A stretch of DNA of 64,000 nucleotides from Paulinella micropora (taxonomy: Eukaryota; Cercozoa; Imbricatea; Euglyphida): positions 661,393 through 725,392 of the forward strand of contig BJOX01000248.1 in NCBI GenBank assembly GCA_009731375.1. The letters are read 5' to 3'. Position 1 is the stretch's first letter, and each line of letters begins with the position of its first letter. The position numbers and the translations under genes are program-made. This document shows positions 10,163 to 20,995 of the stretch, piece by piece. The notes beneath the pieces are model-generated. The model made no database searches. It was not told where the DNA came from and saw only the letters and a list, made by a program, of their open reading frames with translations.

Positions 10163-10171
10163 GGAGGGAGG

Positions 10172-10204
<33 letters not shown>

Positions 10205-10272
10205 GAGACAGAGAGAGAGAGGTGTATGTGTGTGTATGTGTGTGTATGTGTGTATGTGTGTGTATGTGTGTA

Positions 10273-10306
<34 letters not shown>

Positions 10307-11118
10307 GACGAAGAAGACGAAACAGAAGAAGAAGAAGAAGAAGAAGAAGAAGAAGAAGAAGAAGAAGAAGAAGAAGAAGAAGAAGAAGAAGAAGAAGAAT
10401 TACAACAACAAGAAGAAGAAGAAGAAGAAGCAGCAGCAGCAGCAGCAGGAGGAGCAGGAGCAGGAGCTGGAGGAGGAGGAGCAGGAGGAGCAGGAGGAGG
10501 AGGAGGAGGAGGAGGAGGAGGAGGAGGAGGAGGAGGAGGAGGAGGAGGAGGAGGAGGAGGAGGAGGAGGAGGAGGAGGAGGAGGAGGAGGAGGNNNNNNN
10601 NNNNNNNNNNAGGGGGGAAGGCGCGGAGAGGAGAGGAGCGGAGAAGGGAGGGGAGAGAAGGGAAAGCAGGGGAAGGAAGGGGAAGGAAGGGGAAGGAAGA
10701 GGAAGGAAGAAGAAAGAAGAAGAAAGAAGAAGAAAGAAGAAAGAAGCACCAACTTCCTCTGGTTCCCACGAACCATGATTTATTCCGATAGGGTTCCGGG
10801 GGGAGGGCCCCCCGGACCCCCCTGGACACAGTTGATAGGGTACGTTCTATTGCCGAAGGTACCGGCAGGTACTGCCAAAAACAAGGAAACTCTGCTTGTC
10901 GATGTGATATGATTTTTGGGAATTCAAGCAATATTTGCGTTAGGAGTGTCCTGAATACAAAATCCCTCTATTTTTTTGCACTCGCAAAAGGACTAGATTG
11001 AGCCAACTAGAAAGAGTTAGAAGGTGATACTTGGCAAACATAAAGCTTTCTGGGTCAAGCGACTGTCGCATATACCGCTTCAAGTAAATAGCCTCTGTTG
11101 AATGTAAATTGCCGACAT

Positions 11119-11155
<37 letters not shown>

Positions 11156-11430
11156 CCAAAATCGACCCCGCTCACCGATAAATCATGGATTGAACGAAAT
11201 AGAATTGCTTGTGAGCTAAAAAGGCGTGAGGGAATAAACGAGCAAACGTAGGTCCTTGCTACGCTGTCACAAGATTTCTTGCTTAACGTACATTCAGAGC
11301 AATACTTCTCGCACTACCCATCCTTGCAAGCTTTCCTACATCAAACACTATTTAGGCCGGGGAATAGTCTGCCCTGTGAGCTTTGTGTGTGTGTGTGTGT
11401 ATGTGTGTGTTTGTGTTGTGTGTGTTTGTG

Positions 11431-11473
<43 letters not shown>

Positions 11474-14249
11474 GGTGGGTGGGTGGGTGTGCGTGCGTNN
11501 NNNNNNNNGTGTGTGTGTGTGTGTGCATGTTTGCTTGTGTTTGCGCCTGCTCTTGTAGGTAGCGTGTCCGCTTTGCAACGCCACCAACCACGTTCCATCC
11601 TTTCCACCGAAAGCAATCTATCAGAATCAACACCCTGCAAGCGCTGACAGGTTCTCGCAGTCGCCATACGCGCTAAACCTCGACAACCAACGCCAGGGCG
11701 GGCGCATCTTGACACAACAGCCGGCAGTGTCAGCCAAGTTGGATGGCAAAAGCGGACCTTCTTCGGCTGTTGCATCGCGCGGACCTTGTCGCTTCTGGAA
11801 ACTCGGCGGTGGTTGTAACAAGGGCAACAACTGTCCTTGGGACCATACTGCCGTGGAACCCCTCAACGATCTTCAACAAGGGCATGTTTCCCTCTCCACT
11901 GGAGACACGTCAAAGCTCAAACGTGTGTCCAATCCTTTATCGAAAGAGGCGGCCAACGAACCGAATTTGCGGCTTGATGCATCTAAGCTGCCCTGGATAT
12001 CATTGCTCGACGACCCTCACACACAGAGCAGGCTTATGTATTGTCAGGAGGCCTTTGAAGAAGCTGTGACAGAGAAGTGGTGGGAGCAGGCGTTCAATCT
12101 GTCTCAATGGAACAAGACTATGTTTGGTGGAAACCCGAATCAACGGTGGAGCGCGTGGTATACGGCTTTCGGCTGCAATTGTCATTACGAGTACGGCGGA
12201 ACCGCATTCCAGCCTAATGCGATCCCTCACTGGCTCCTGGCTATACAGGAGGAGGTAATGAAAGCTGTCGAGCTGGATGGAGCTCAACCAAACTCCATAG
12301 TCTTAAACTATTATCCCAACGGGCTTTCCAGGATTGGCTGGCACGCTGACGATGAGGACATCTTTGAAGCCAAGGTTAAGGCCTGCAACATGATCAGCCT
12401 TACTTTGGGCACTCCCCGTGACTTTGACTGGAAACCCTGCAAAATGGGTTCAACTGGCGGTTCGGTCTCTCTTGGTGATGGTGATATTTTTGTACAACAG
12501 GGTATGTTTCAACGTCACTATAAGCACTCGTCTCCATCCGATATTGATGTGAAAGAACCTAGAATAAGCCTGACGTGGCGTTGGATCACGAAGCACAGGG
12601 ACAACTGTCAGAAATCAGGGAATTTTCAGGAAAACCCAGTCAAACAAAAGCCGAGTGGCAAGAAGAAGTCCAAACAATCAAAGCAGGCCAAGGCATCTTC
12701 AAGAAAGAAGAAAGACCCCGAACAAAGCCAGCAAAAGCAGAATCCTACGGAAGTTTCGGTCAGCTTGATCATATTTTTTGATACCATAAAATAGTGATGT
12801 TGATGCAGGGAAAACAACCCGATGGAATACCAAGGAACTTAGATAGACTGGACTCCGCACATTCTTTGGCAGTAGATGGCCTGGGAAGCTCTGCGTCAAA
12901 CTATTCCCCTAGCCCACCAGAGAAAGAGGTCAGACGGCAGTGTGTATATTACACTTCAGCAGACTAGGAATCTAGGATTCTCAATACTTTCCATGCCATG
13001 GACCGACATTCTAAGGTGCTGTCTATTCATCATGTAGCTCGAGCTCTCAAAGTCTCCACCTCATCCTTTGAGAACTTTCCTTCTTCTTCTTCTTTTTCTT
13101 CTTCTTCATCTCCTTCTCCTCCTCCTCCTCCTCCTCCTCCTCATCCAGAAGAAGAAGAAGAAGAAGAAGAGGAGGAGGAGGAGGAGGAGAAAAAGAAGAA
13201 GGAAGGAAGGAAGGAAGAAAGGAAGGAAGGGAGGAAGAGAGGAAGGAAGGAAGGAAGGAAAGAAGGAAGGAAGGAAAGAAAGGAAAGAAAGGAAAGAAGG
13301 AGAGAAGGAAGGAGGGAGAGAAGGAGGAAGGAGGGAGGGGGGGGGNNNNNNNNNNNNNNNNNNNNNNNNNNNNNNNNNNNNNNNNNNNNNNNNNNNNNNN
13401 NNNNNNNNNNNNNNNNNNNNNNNNNNNNNNNNNNNNNNNNNNNNNNNNNNNNNNNNNNNNNNNNNNNNNNNNNNNNNNNNNNNNNNNNNNNNNNNNNNNN
13501 NNNNNNNNNNNNNNNNNNNNNNNNNNNNNNNNNNNNNNGGGGGGGGGGGGGGGGGGGGGGGGGAGGGGGGGGAGGGGGGGGGAGGAGGGCGGAGGAGGAG
13601 GAAGGGAGGAGGAGGAGGAAGAGGGAGGAGGAAGAGGAGGAAAGGGAGAAAAGGGAGAAGGGAGAGGGGAGAGGGGAGAAGAAGAAAAAGGAGGAGGAGG
13701 AGAAGGAGAAGAAGAGGGGAGAAGGGAGAGGGAAGAGGAAAGAAGGAAGAAGAAGAAGAAGAAGAAGAAGAAGAAGAAAAAGAAGAAGACGAAGAAGAAT
13801 TCTGTCTTCTTTCCCACCTTCCTTCTTTCCCGTCTTCCTTCCATCCATCCATCCATCCATCCATCAATCCTTCCTTCCTTCCTCCCTCCCTCTTCTTCTT
13901 CTTATTATTATTATTAATATTATTATTATTGATGGAGGCGCATGTGCAGATTTGCATCAGCCATTGACAGAGAAGCACTATTATTATTATTATTACTATT
14001 ATTATTGGCACCGCGATAGCCCAGTGGTTAAGGCCTACCATCCGGGACCTGTCGCCAGTTCGATTCCAGTCTGTGCCAGTATTTTCAAAGGATATTTCTT
14101 TGAAAGTATTGATCTGTCTGGAAGGCTTGGAGCTGCCTTGCGGGGGTGTCAGTAGAGCCTATCGTCAAATCTTCGTACACCCCCCTCGCGGGTGAGACGA
14201 TGGAGGCACATGTGCAGAAATGCATTCGCCATTGACTGAGAAGCACTAC

Positions 14250-14283
<34 letters not shown>

Positions 14284-14552
14284 TGGACACCGTGATAGCC
14301 CAGTGGTCAAGTTCTACCATCTGGGCCCTGTCGCCAGTTCGATTCCCGTCGGTGCCACCAGTATTTTCATTGAACATACCGGTCTATTTCTGGACCAGTA
14401 TTTTCATTGAACATACCGGCCCGTCTGGAAGTGTTGGAACTGCCCTTGCGGGGGTGTCATTAGAGCTTATCGTCAATTCTTCGTACTCCCCTCACGGGTG
14501 CGACGATGGAGGCGCATGTGCAGAAATGCATCAGCCATTGACAGAGAAGCAC

Positions 14553-14587
<35 letters not shown>

Positions 14588-15479
14588 GACTGACACGGGG
14601 GGGTGGAGGACCTCGAACAAGGGTATTGGAGGCTTATGTCCGTTGAGGATATGCCATTAGCTGCATCAGTACGCCTCAGATATAGTATTATTATTATTAT
14701 TATTATTATTCTCCTCCTCCTCCTCTTCCATCTTCTTCTTCTCTTTCTTCTCTTTCTTCTCTTTCTTCTCTTTCTTCTCTTTCTTCTTTTTTCTTCTTCC
14801 TCTTCTTCTTCTTCTTCTTCTCAACTGAAGTAAGGGTTAGAAGAAATAAGGAAGAAAAGAAGAAAGAAGAGGAACAGAAGGAGGAAAAAGGAAGAAGAAC
14901 GAGACGAAAGGGAAGAACAAAGAAGATAGAGAGGAAAAGGCAAGAAGAGGAAGCTGCTTATTTGCAACGCAGAACCTGAGCTTGTTGGTGAGATTCGATG
15001 GGCGTTGTATTTCTGTTGTCAACGTGGTGCAGGCACCGTCGCCGAGCACCGTCTTGCTCCAAAGTCCTGCCAAACCAACGCAGAATCTCCACCCTGTTTC
15101 CATTCCCATCTCTAACCAAGATTTTACTCATTCTCCAAGGGAAAGCAAAGCCCAGGAGCACAAACGTATGGCAACTGCTCTTGCCTCTAAAGCTGCGTGG
15201 GCGCCAGGTGTACTGTCGAAGACGTGGGGCCCTGATACACGGGAAGCGGACTGGCCAGATCTCAGTGCCTACCGAACCGGCCACGCCTCCACTTCCATGG
15301 CTTCGCTCTTAAAGGCGGAATCCTCTTTCACGGGCACTTCCCTCTCTGCTGTGCCCCGCAGCTCGACCAAGTCTATGCCTTTGCACCTCCCAGCGAAAGC
15401 TGTGGAGGCGGCAGAGCAGGTGACTGCTTTGCCCGTGAACCCACCCGCGCTGGTGGACTCGGAAGACGAGGAGGCTTAG
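8972..15479 (+). CDS. AlkB-family 2-oxoglutarate/Fe(II) dioxygenase with LSD1-like and CCCH zinc fingers (five exons)
   Basis: Splicing exons 8972-9098, 9145-9290, 11559-12758, 12809-12928 and 15033-15479 at GT-AG sites keeps one frame of exactly 680 codons (679 residues, stop TAG). Exons 2 and 3 join an LSD1-type zinc finger: CNTCHQRIGLPPGVPV, then VACPLCNATNHVP. A CCCH finger (CRFWKLGGGCNKGNNCPWDH) lies near residues 168-187. The AlkB fold follows: YYPNGLSRIGWHADDE supplies the iron-binding His and Asp (about 353 and 355), the second His is in QRHYKHS (about 404), and the two 2-oxoglutarate arginines are in EPRISLTWR. Most of this resembles the ALKBH2/3 branch, which demethylates alkylated DNA or RNA. 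The zinc fingers suggest RNA binding. The C-terminus is lysine-rich and then Ser/Pro/Ala-rich. Exons 4 and 5 are assigned by frame, phase and splice sites only. The start is the first ATG of exon 1 and could be further upstream. Confidence 0.82.
9291..11558 (+). repeat. Intron 2 of the AlkB-type gene: microsatellites and three gaps
   Basis: The intron begins GTATGT and ends TTGTAG. It holds GA/CT arrays (9525-9810), AT-rich repeats, GT arrays, AAG and AGG arrays (10,310-10,760), a run of about 30 C (11,120-11,151) and a GT/GGGT array (11,387-11,530). Gaps of N lie at 9959-9968, 10,594-10,610 and 11,499-11,508. A hydrophilic 70-residue frame at 9293-9505 starts right after the exon 2 junction and could be an alternative terminal exon. 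The remaining long frames are repeat translations. Confidence 0.85.
13070..13929. repeat. Simple-sequence block with 193-base gap, in intron 4 of the AlkB-type gene
   Basis: CTT, AAG, AAGG and G-rich repeats surround N at 13,346-13,538. ATCC and TTA repeats follow. No coding content is seen apart from repeat translations. The flanks of the gap are poly-G, which suggests a failed assembly across a G-rich tract. Confidence 0.9.
13930..14006 (+). repeat. SINE, 3' part (copy A)
   Basis: This has the family's conserved 3' end (GATGGAGGCGCATGTGCAG, then CAGCCATTGACAGAGAAGCA) and a TTA-repeat tail that abuts the head of the next copy. Its tRNA-like head is missing. Confidence 0.7.
14007..14283 (+). 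repeat. tRNA-derived SINE (copy B)
   Basis: The head (14,007-14,082) resembles a tRNA gene. The A box is in GATAGCCCAGTGGTTAAGGC and the B box is in CCAGTTCGATTCC. A body of about 165 bases follows, then the shared 3' end and an ATT-repeat tail. Short interspersed elements of this type are copied by RNA polymerase III and mobilised by a LINE reverse transcriptase. Confidence 0.8.
14284..14588 (+). repeat. tRNA-derived SINE (copy C) with internal duplication
   Basis: The A box (GATAGCCCAGTGGTCAAG) and B box (CCAGTTCGATTCC) are present. CCAGTATTTTCATTGAACAT is duplicated near 14,357 and 14,395. The 3' end and ATT tail match copies A and B. The copy sits directly on the tail of copy B, as if SINEs inserted repeatedly into the A/T-rich tail. 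Confidence 0.8.
14680..14825. repeat. TTA, CTT and TTCTC simple repeats
   Basis: Low-complexity tract in intron 4 between the SINEs and exon 5 of the AlkB-type gene. No gene content is seen. Confidence 0.85.
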
Positions 15480-16439
15480 CTCCCATAGTATTCTCAAGTT
15501 GGGAACTCTATCGCGCATGTCGATTACGAAGGACATATTGTATAGTCGGAGGAAATGTTTTAGGTGTTTTCTTGGTTTTTTTTACATAGGTTATTGTCAG
15601 TCAGGGTAGTTTTACATCGGTAATTCAGTTGTTTTTAGAGATTTTTTCCTGTCCTCGATATTGCTGCTAGTAACGGAGTAGCTAGGCCAGAATTTTCTTT
15701 TCCTGCAAGGTTAAGATTCTCTGTAGTTCTGGATGAAGTTGCGATTTTTCCCGCTTAGGGTAGTCACGTGCTTTGTCGTTGCCATGTATATACATATATA
15801 TGCATATATATATATAATATATGTATATTACACATATATGTATATATATGTATTTATATGTATATATATATATATAAATATTTGTGTGTATGTGTGTGTG
15901 CGTGTTTTTTCCACCTGCGATTGCACATTGCGGCTTCCTTCCTCGTCTCATGGCTTCCTAGTACTGATCCTTTCTTCCCTTGATCTAGTTTACTTTATTT
16001 TCAACGATCTCAGGGCGCTTCATAACCCTTTTTTTCCCCCTCTTCACTAACCTTCATTCTATTCTTTGTTGCAGGCTTTTTGGTTTACCCCTTTATTATT
16101 TGTTTGTCACACTTTTTTCTACCTTTAATTCTCTCTATCTGCTTTTCCAATTGCTTCTTCTTTGGTTTGATCTCCCATTCGTTTTTTGGCCTTGGTTTCT
16201 CGTTCCTACTGTTCTTCCCACTTATTCTTGTTGTCTTCATTCGCATTCGCCTCTCAATGCTTTCACAATTTTTGGCGTTGCTGCCCATTTCTTTCTTCGT
16301 TCCCTCTCTTACTATTGTTTACTTACTTTCTTTTCCTCTCGTCTCATCTTTCACTCACATTATTCTCCTCCCTTTTCCTTTTTCTTCCTGTAGTCTTTTT
16401 ATACTCCTAGGTGAGGCGATGTCAGATTAAAATGATCGT
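15480..16439. other. Non-coding stretch after the AlkB-type gene
   Basis: T-rich sequence follows the TAG. A TA/TG microsatellite lies at about 15,787-15,905, and a long T/C-rich stretch runs from 15,990 to 16,400. Frames here are low in complexity and I recognise no gene. Confidence 0.6.
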
Positions 16440-16629
16440 GTCCTGCCAAACCAAATGTTAGGTAATAGATCGGTAACAGATATAGTAACTAATATCTCAT
16501 GTATCATGACAGGTTGTTATATAGGTGGAAATGGCGACGGTACATTATTACATAACCATAAAACATTATACTTGAACATACTGCACACTGGCAAAGAACT
16601 TATCGAAAGAAGAAAGAGGAAGACCTTAC
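16440..16629 (+). mobile_element. Ty3-family remnant, left part (plus strand)
   Basis: ACCATAAAACATTATACTTG and the following GAAGAAAGAGGAAGA match, in opposite orientation, the 3' untranslated part of the minus-strand Ty3 element (about 25,560-25,640). The remnant is cut at 16,629 by the copia LTR and resumes at 36,152. Its 5' limit is not clear. Confidence 0.7.
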
Positions 16630-16980
16630 GTTGGGAGAAAACCCTCGCGACTTCTGCAAACGGTGACCGGAACTCGGGGCGTCCCACTCCTACCGGCCAA
16701 CTGCTTCCCACGTAAAAGAATGTAACAATACTGAACAATTCCCGCCAGTCTAACTGACGACGTCACACAAAAGATGTACCTCCAGAAAATGACACACGAA
16801 ACTGCCTGATATGGGCAATAATGGTAATGGTAAAAAGCTAGTGCCACCAGTACCAGAAAAGGTACTCTAAATGACTGTATTAATAACTAATAATACTACT
16901 AACAGTAACGAATATTGCTAACGTACCAAATAGCAATACGGACGTAGTTGAGGAGGAAGGGTATAATTAATTGTCGAATG
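16630..16980 (-). mobile_element. Copia element, 3' LTR
   Basis: This 351-base sequence starts GTTGGGAGAAAACC and ends TTGTCGAATG on the plus strand. It recurs in the same orientation at 35,797-36,151. On the coding (minus) strand it is preceded by AATTAAGGGGGAG at 16,981-16,994, a polypurine tract. It is therefore the downstream LTR of the minus-strand copia element. Confidence 0.85.
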
Positions 16981-17424
16981 CTCCCCCTTAATTAGACTCC
17001 CTTACTACTCAGTGTCCACAATGCAACGCGCAACTAATAACTAGGTTACGAAAATAAGCCAAGCGCAAAGTAAACTACCCTACGTCTTCTGTGGAGTTCG
17101 GCAATATAGCTACACTGTTAACAATTAAAGCGCAATCAGCACAACATATATGACTAACAATGCAAGCAGAGGCGCTAGCCTACGTCTGCACATCTTGTGG
17201 AGTTCGGCAATCTAATCGCCTAATTACTAAAATCTATCCACTTGCAATCTAGTACCAATCCAAGGTTCTACTCTATCCAGAGTTCTACCCTATCCAGAGT
17301 CCTATCCAGAGTCCACGTGTTGAAAATCACAATGTTGAAGGAAGTCCCACTGCGCGCGCGCGCGCCACCTCGCCGCAGACGAAGCTAGTCGCTCGCCACT
17401 GGCCGCACCAGTAGGATGTAGGGC
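16981..17424 (-). mobile_element. Copia 3' untranslated region with polypurine tract
   Basis: Non-coding sequence between the end of the pol frame and the 3' LTR. The tract AAGGGGGAG next to the LTR would prime plus-strand synthesis. A GCGCGCGCGCGC run lies near 17,352. Confidence 0.6.
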
Positions 17425-19372
17425 TCACCACGCGACTGCTTGGTGTTGATCAACGTCTGCCACATTGTCCGCTGACGCCACCTCGTTGACGACTAGACCC
17501 GAGTCTATCTTCTGGTTGACGATGGCGCAGCGCAGATCCACGTGCCCGAGCTTCCTAGAAAACACATTTGTATCTGCGAGGTCCAGGGCGCCTTGATTGT
17601 CGCCGTACAGGATGTGTGGCTGCCCCCACCCGTACGGCCCCAGCGCGTCTGCGACCCGTCCCCCAGCGATGCCCTGCACAAAGTTAGATATTTTATCCTG
17701 ACCGTGGTATGCCTCCACCATCGCGTAGACTTCCGCCTCGCAGGAGGACGTCTCCGGCGCGGCCGGCACCAGACACTTGCCATCCGCCACCTTCTCCAGC
17801 TCGCCGCACCCGGTCGCGGTCGCCACCAGCTCGTCCTGTGTCGCGCTCGCCTTTGCCTCCACTCGCGCTCTCATGGTCGCATCACTGGGCAGGGCCACGG
17901 ACACGTTCCGCTTGAGGCAGAATGGTAGCACCGAGCCACCAAGAAAGAAATGAAACCCCGCTAGGCGGGCACGGCGATCTTCGGCTGTACCCTTCCAACT
18001 TGAGTCCGCCCAGGACATCAAGCGGGTGCCGTTCGCCTTGGTGAAGCGAATGCCTTTAGATCGGGTACCATTAAGGTACCGTACGACCTGTTCGGCTTGC
18101 TGATAATTGAACAACTCAGGCTTGGATGCATGGGTGGCCACTTCCCCTAATTGACCCAAAACCTCGTGCCGAGTGATGCGTGTCCATAAGAGGACAACTA
18201 CGATGGGCTGCGGCGAGAACTGCTCTAGCACTGATTGCTTCCCGGCTCGTACCCCCGGCATCAACCACGGCGAATCGGCTGTAGCTAAACCGGTGCACTG
18301 GAGCTTCTCAACTGCCTCTTTGATGAAATCTTCCTGGGAGATCTTGATCGTACGGCCTAGTCGACAGTCTTCCTTGTCTTCTATGTTCAAGCCTACCACC
18401 CCGGTCGGAGCCTCTTGCTTAAGGACCTTAAAGGCCTTCTTACCGGCGGCTAAGAACTCTGCTTCCACCTCCTTGCTACTGAACGCTCCCATTATGTCGT
18501 CGACGTGTACGAAAGCAAAGTCAGGCTTATCCTTACCGGGTAGCCAACGCCAAAGGAAACAAGGAAAAGCGACATGAGCCGTAAAGCCTAAACTTTCTAA
18601 AAACGGGACTAGCTTGTACCGCCACCATTTGCGGCCCGCGTCCGGTCTGCCATAGAGGGCTTTAAGCATTTCCCACACATACCCCGGCTCTTCTAAACCA
18701 AACGGTGGTACGATGTAACTGGGGCGATACCCCTGCTCAGCTGCAGGCGCCTCTGTGCATGCGGTGCCAACGTCCCACTTTGACAAGACTAAGCCAAAGA
18801 AACACTGTTAGGGCGAAAAGCATTAAGATGGTAAGGGCACACGGGGTTGGGAAGTCCCGTTTCCCAAAATGCAATCCCTGTATCATGGAAAACCCCTTGG
18901 CCGTCCATCGGCTTTTGAACTTCAGGATCTCTCCCCCTGCCTCTTTGGTGGCATGAACGAACCGCCCTTCACAAATATCTTTCTTGTCTACTAAGTCGGC
19001 TCGGACTCTCCGGAAGCAACCTTTCTCCCAGAGCGTAGCCATCTCCTCGGCTCGGGCGTCGTCCCAGTACCCTAGCTCATCAGCTTGCTTCTCACTCACC
19101 GGCCTAGTGAACGTGGCGGCATGTGCGGTCTCCGGACCGTCAGCAAGGTACTTGACGATCTCCGAGTCCAACATACGGTCTGGGGAGTCGTCATCCTCAA
19201 ACTTTACCCAATGGGCTGGTCCGTTCTTCTTCTGCTTCTTAACCCATATGGGTTCACTCACGTCTTGCACCTGACCTCGTCGAACCTTGTCCCGAAAATC
19301 CACCCCGTAGATCTTCTTGGCCCAAGCCCAGCCCCACTGAGTGGCTGGGGTCTCCACCCACCTTCCCTTCAA
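17425..19372 (-). CDS. pol: Copia reverse transcriptase-RNase H (two frames)
   Basis: Two overlapping minus-strand frames (19,372-18,737 and 18,786-17,425) make up the RT-RNase H region. The first has the RT N-terminal motif FKSRWTAKGF. The second has the core: KWDVGTACTEAP, YIVPPFGLEEPGYVW, LKALYGRPDAGRKWW and the catalytic box FVHVDDIMGAF. RNase H follows with ADSSWKG, SSCEAEVYAM, YGDNQGALDLA and LGHVDLRCAIV, covering the usual catalytic Asp-Glu-Asp set. This order after integrase is diagnostic of Ty1/copia. The last motif and a short tail precede a TGA. A frameshift near 18,760 separates the frames, so this copy cannot make the enzyme as written unless the shift is a sequencing error. Confidence 0.9.
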
Positions 19373-19377
19373 CTCCC

Positions 19378-20995
19378 CTATTGTTTCCGGGTCGGCTCGG
19401 GAGCCTCTTTCTCTGTTTTCACTGCTTCCTGTTCAGAGGTCGCTTCCTCCACTTCGCCGCCGGAATCAGAGCTGTCAAGCTCCTCCTGATCCGGGGTCTT
19501 CTTGCCTCCCCCGGGGTCGGTCCCTTCCACCTTGGGCTTTGGGACAAACAGCTGCTCAAGGTCGGCGTCTTCCACTAACGGGTCTCCCTTGAACGGTTCC
19601 AAGCTCAGTCCCTTCTTCTCCCAGAGGGGTTGCAACAGGGGCCAGGCCGGCTGATTGTCGTCAAAGTTCTTGACGTTTCGCCATGGGAACACCCTACCTT
19701 CACACAGGATCAGGTGTGCGGAGTACTCCAAACTCAGCCCTAACCAGGCCGCCATGTGCGTCCGGCTCTCGTCGTGTCCCGTGTCCTAACCTGCCCTCGA
19801 TGACCATGTGGCATAGACACCCAAAAGGATGAAGGTAAGCTATCCAATTTACCTTCCTTTCACGGGGCATCAGCTCAAACATCCGGACCTCACCACCGGA
19901 TCGTTTCGGGGAAAGGTTGTGTAAGAGGATAGCGTGTTGCCACGCGTATCCCAAGAGCTCATAGGGTAGCTGAGCCCTAATCAGGTTATGACGCGCTTTG
20001 CGCCAAAAGTCACGTTGGGACACTTCGGCATAAGCGTTCTTGTTGTGTTCATTGAGGGTGTTGATCCTCTTCCTCACTCCCTTGTCCCGGACTAGCTCCT
20101 TGAAGTCAGCTGAGATATGCTCACCGTCTACCCGGACTTCCTTCACCTTCTTGCCGCTTTGCGTCTCAATGAAGTTTATGCATTCCCGCATGAAGCGCAC
20201 TTGTGGTGCCGCTGTGCCATCCTTTAGAAGGAGGCCAAACGCATACCCGGTGTTAGCCTCAATTCCCACCATGCCGCACCAAAACCCACCATAGAGGGGT
20301 TTGCGTAGGCACCCGGACTTGTCGAACGACACAGCTTCGAACTTCCCTACCTGTGTCAACTGGTTGCTTGCCGGGTGGTTCACTTTTCCCCCTTTGGCGG
20401 CCGGGCACTCCTTACACTCTTTTACTGCTTGCTCATGGGTTTTGTCACCCACTATCTTGATTCCGTACGCTTCACTGATGAGGCGCTGCATGCCGCTTCC
20501 GGGCCCTCCGAACTTCTGGTGAAGTTGTTCACTAGTCAACTTCGTGACCTTAGCCATCTCCTTTCCAAAGAAAGCTCTAGCCTCAATCTTATCTGCCGCC
20601 AGCTCTTGGTTTGTGGACGTCACAAAACGCCACACCTTGTCCTTGTCGTCTAGGTAAAGGACCCCGGCCTTAAGCTCTGGGGAAATGTCCGGTATCCGGG
20701 CCTTAGTGATGTATCCCTCTCCCTTCTTGTGGAGGACTACACTATAACCATCCTTGGCTAACTGAGGACCGGAGACTAAGGTTTCATCTAGGTTGGGGCT
20801 AACCCACACACTACCTAGATGTAACCTGTTCTTTTCCCCCTTTCCGTTCACGGTCGTCATGTCTAGTGAGCCCTTCTTAGTCACGGTGGTCTCCCCGTTG
20901 ACCGTATCTACCCGTTTCATCCCTCGCTGAATGTTGAACAGGCGTTGTTCAGCTCCGGCCGGCACAAAGTGCAACGTAGCTCCCGGATCGAACAT
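19378..20995 (-). CDS. pol: Copia protease end, integrase and linker (two frames)
   Basis: The frame 20,995-19,700 opens with MFDPGATLHFV, the place of the retropepsin active site (normally D-S/T-G-A; here D-P-G-A). The integrase follows: a zinc-binding part with LHQKFG... and CKECPAAKG, the first catalytic Asp in VSFDKSG, the second in VRVDGEHISADF, and a Glu in INTLNEHNKNAYAEV, then the family's LPYELLGYAWQHAILLHNL. Near 19,720 the frame shifts to 19,755-19,378, which holds GLSLEYSAHLILCEGRVF and then an acidic linker towards the RT. The proline in D-P-G-A is unusual and may impair proteolysis. Confidence 0.8.

Noticed and set aside
10222-10791. Frames of up to ~400 codons made of poly-Arg, poly-Glu, poly-Leu or Ser/Pro runs
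   Set aside because: They are translations of GA, AAG and AGG microsatellites within intron 2 of the AlkB-type gene, and some cross assembly gaps.
14007-14082. tRNA gene
   Set aside because: A and B boxes are present, but a full cloverleaf was not found and the sequence continues into a SINE body and tail.
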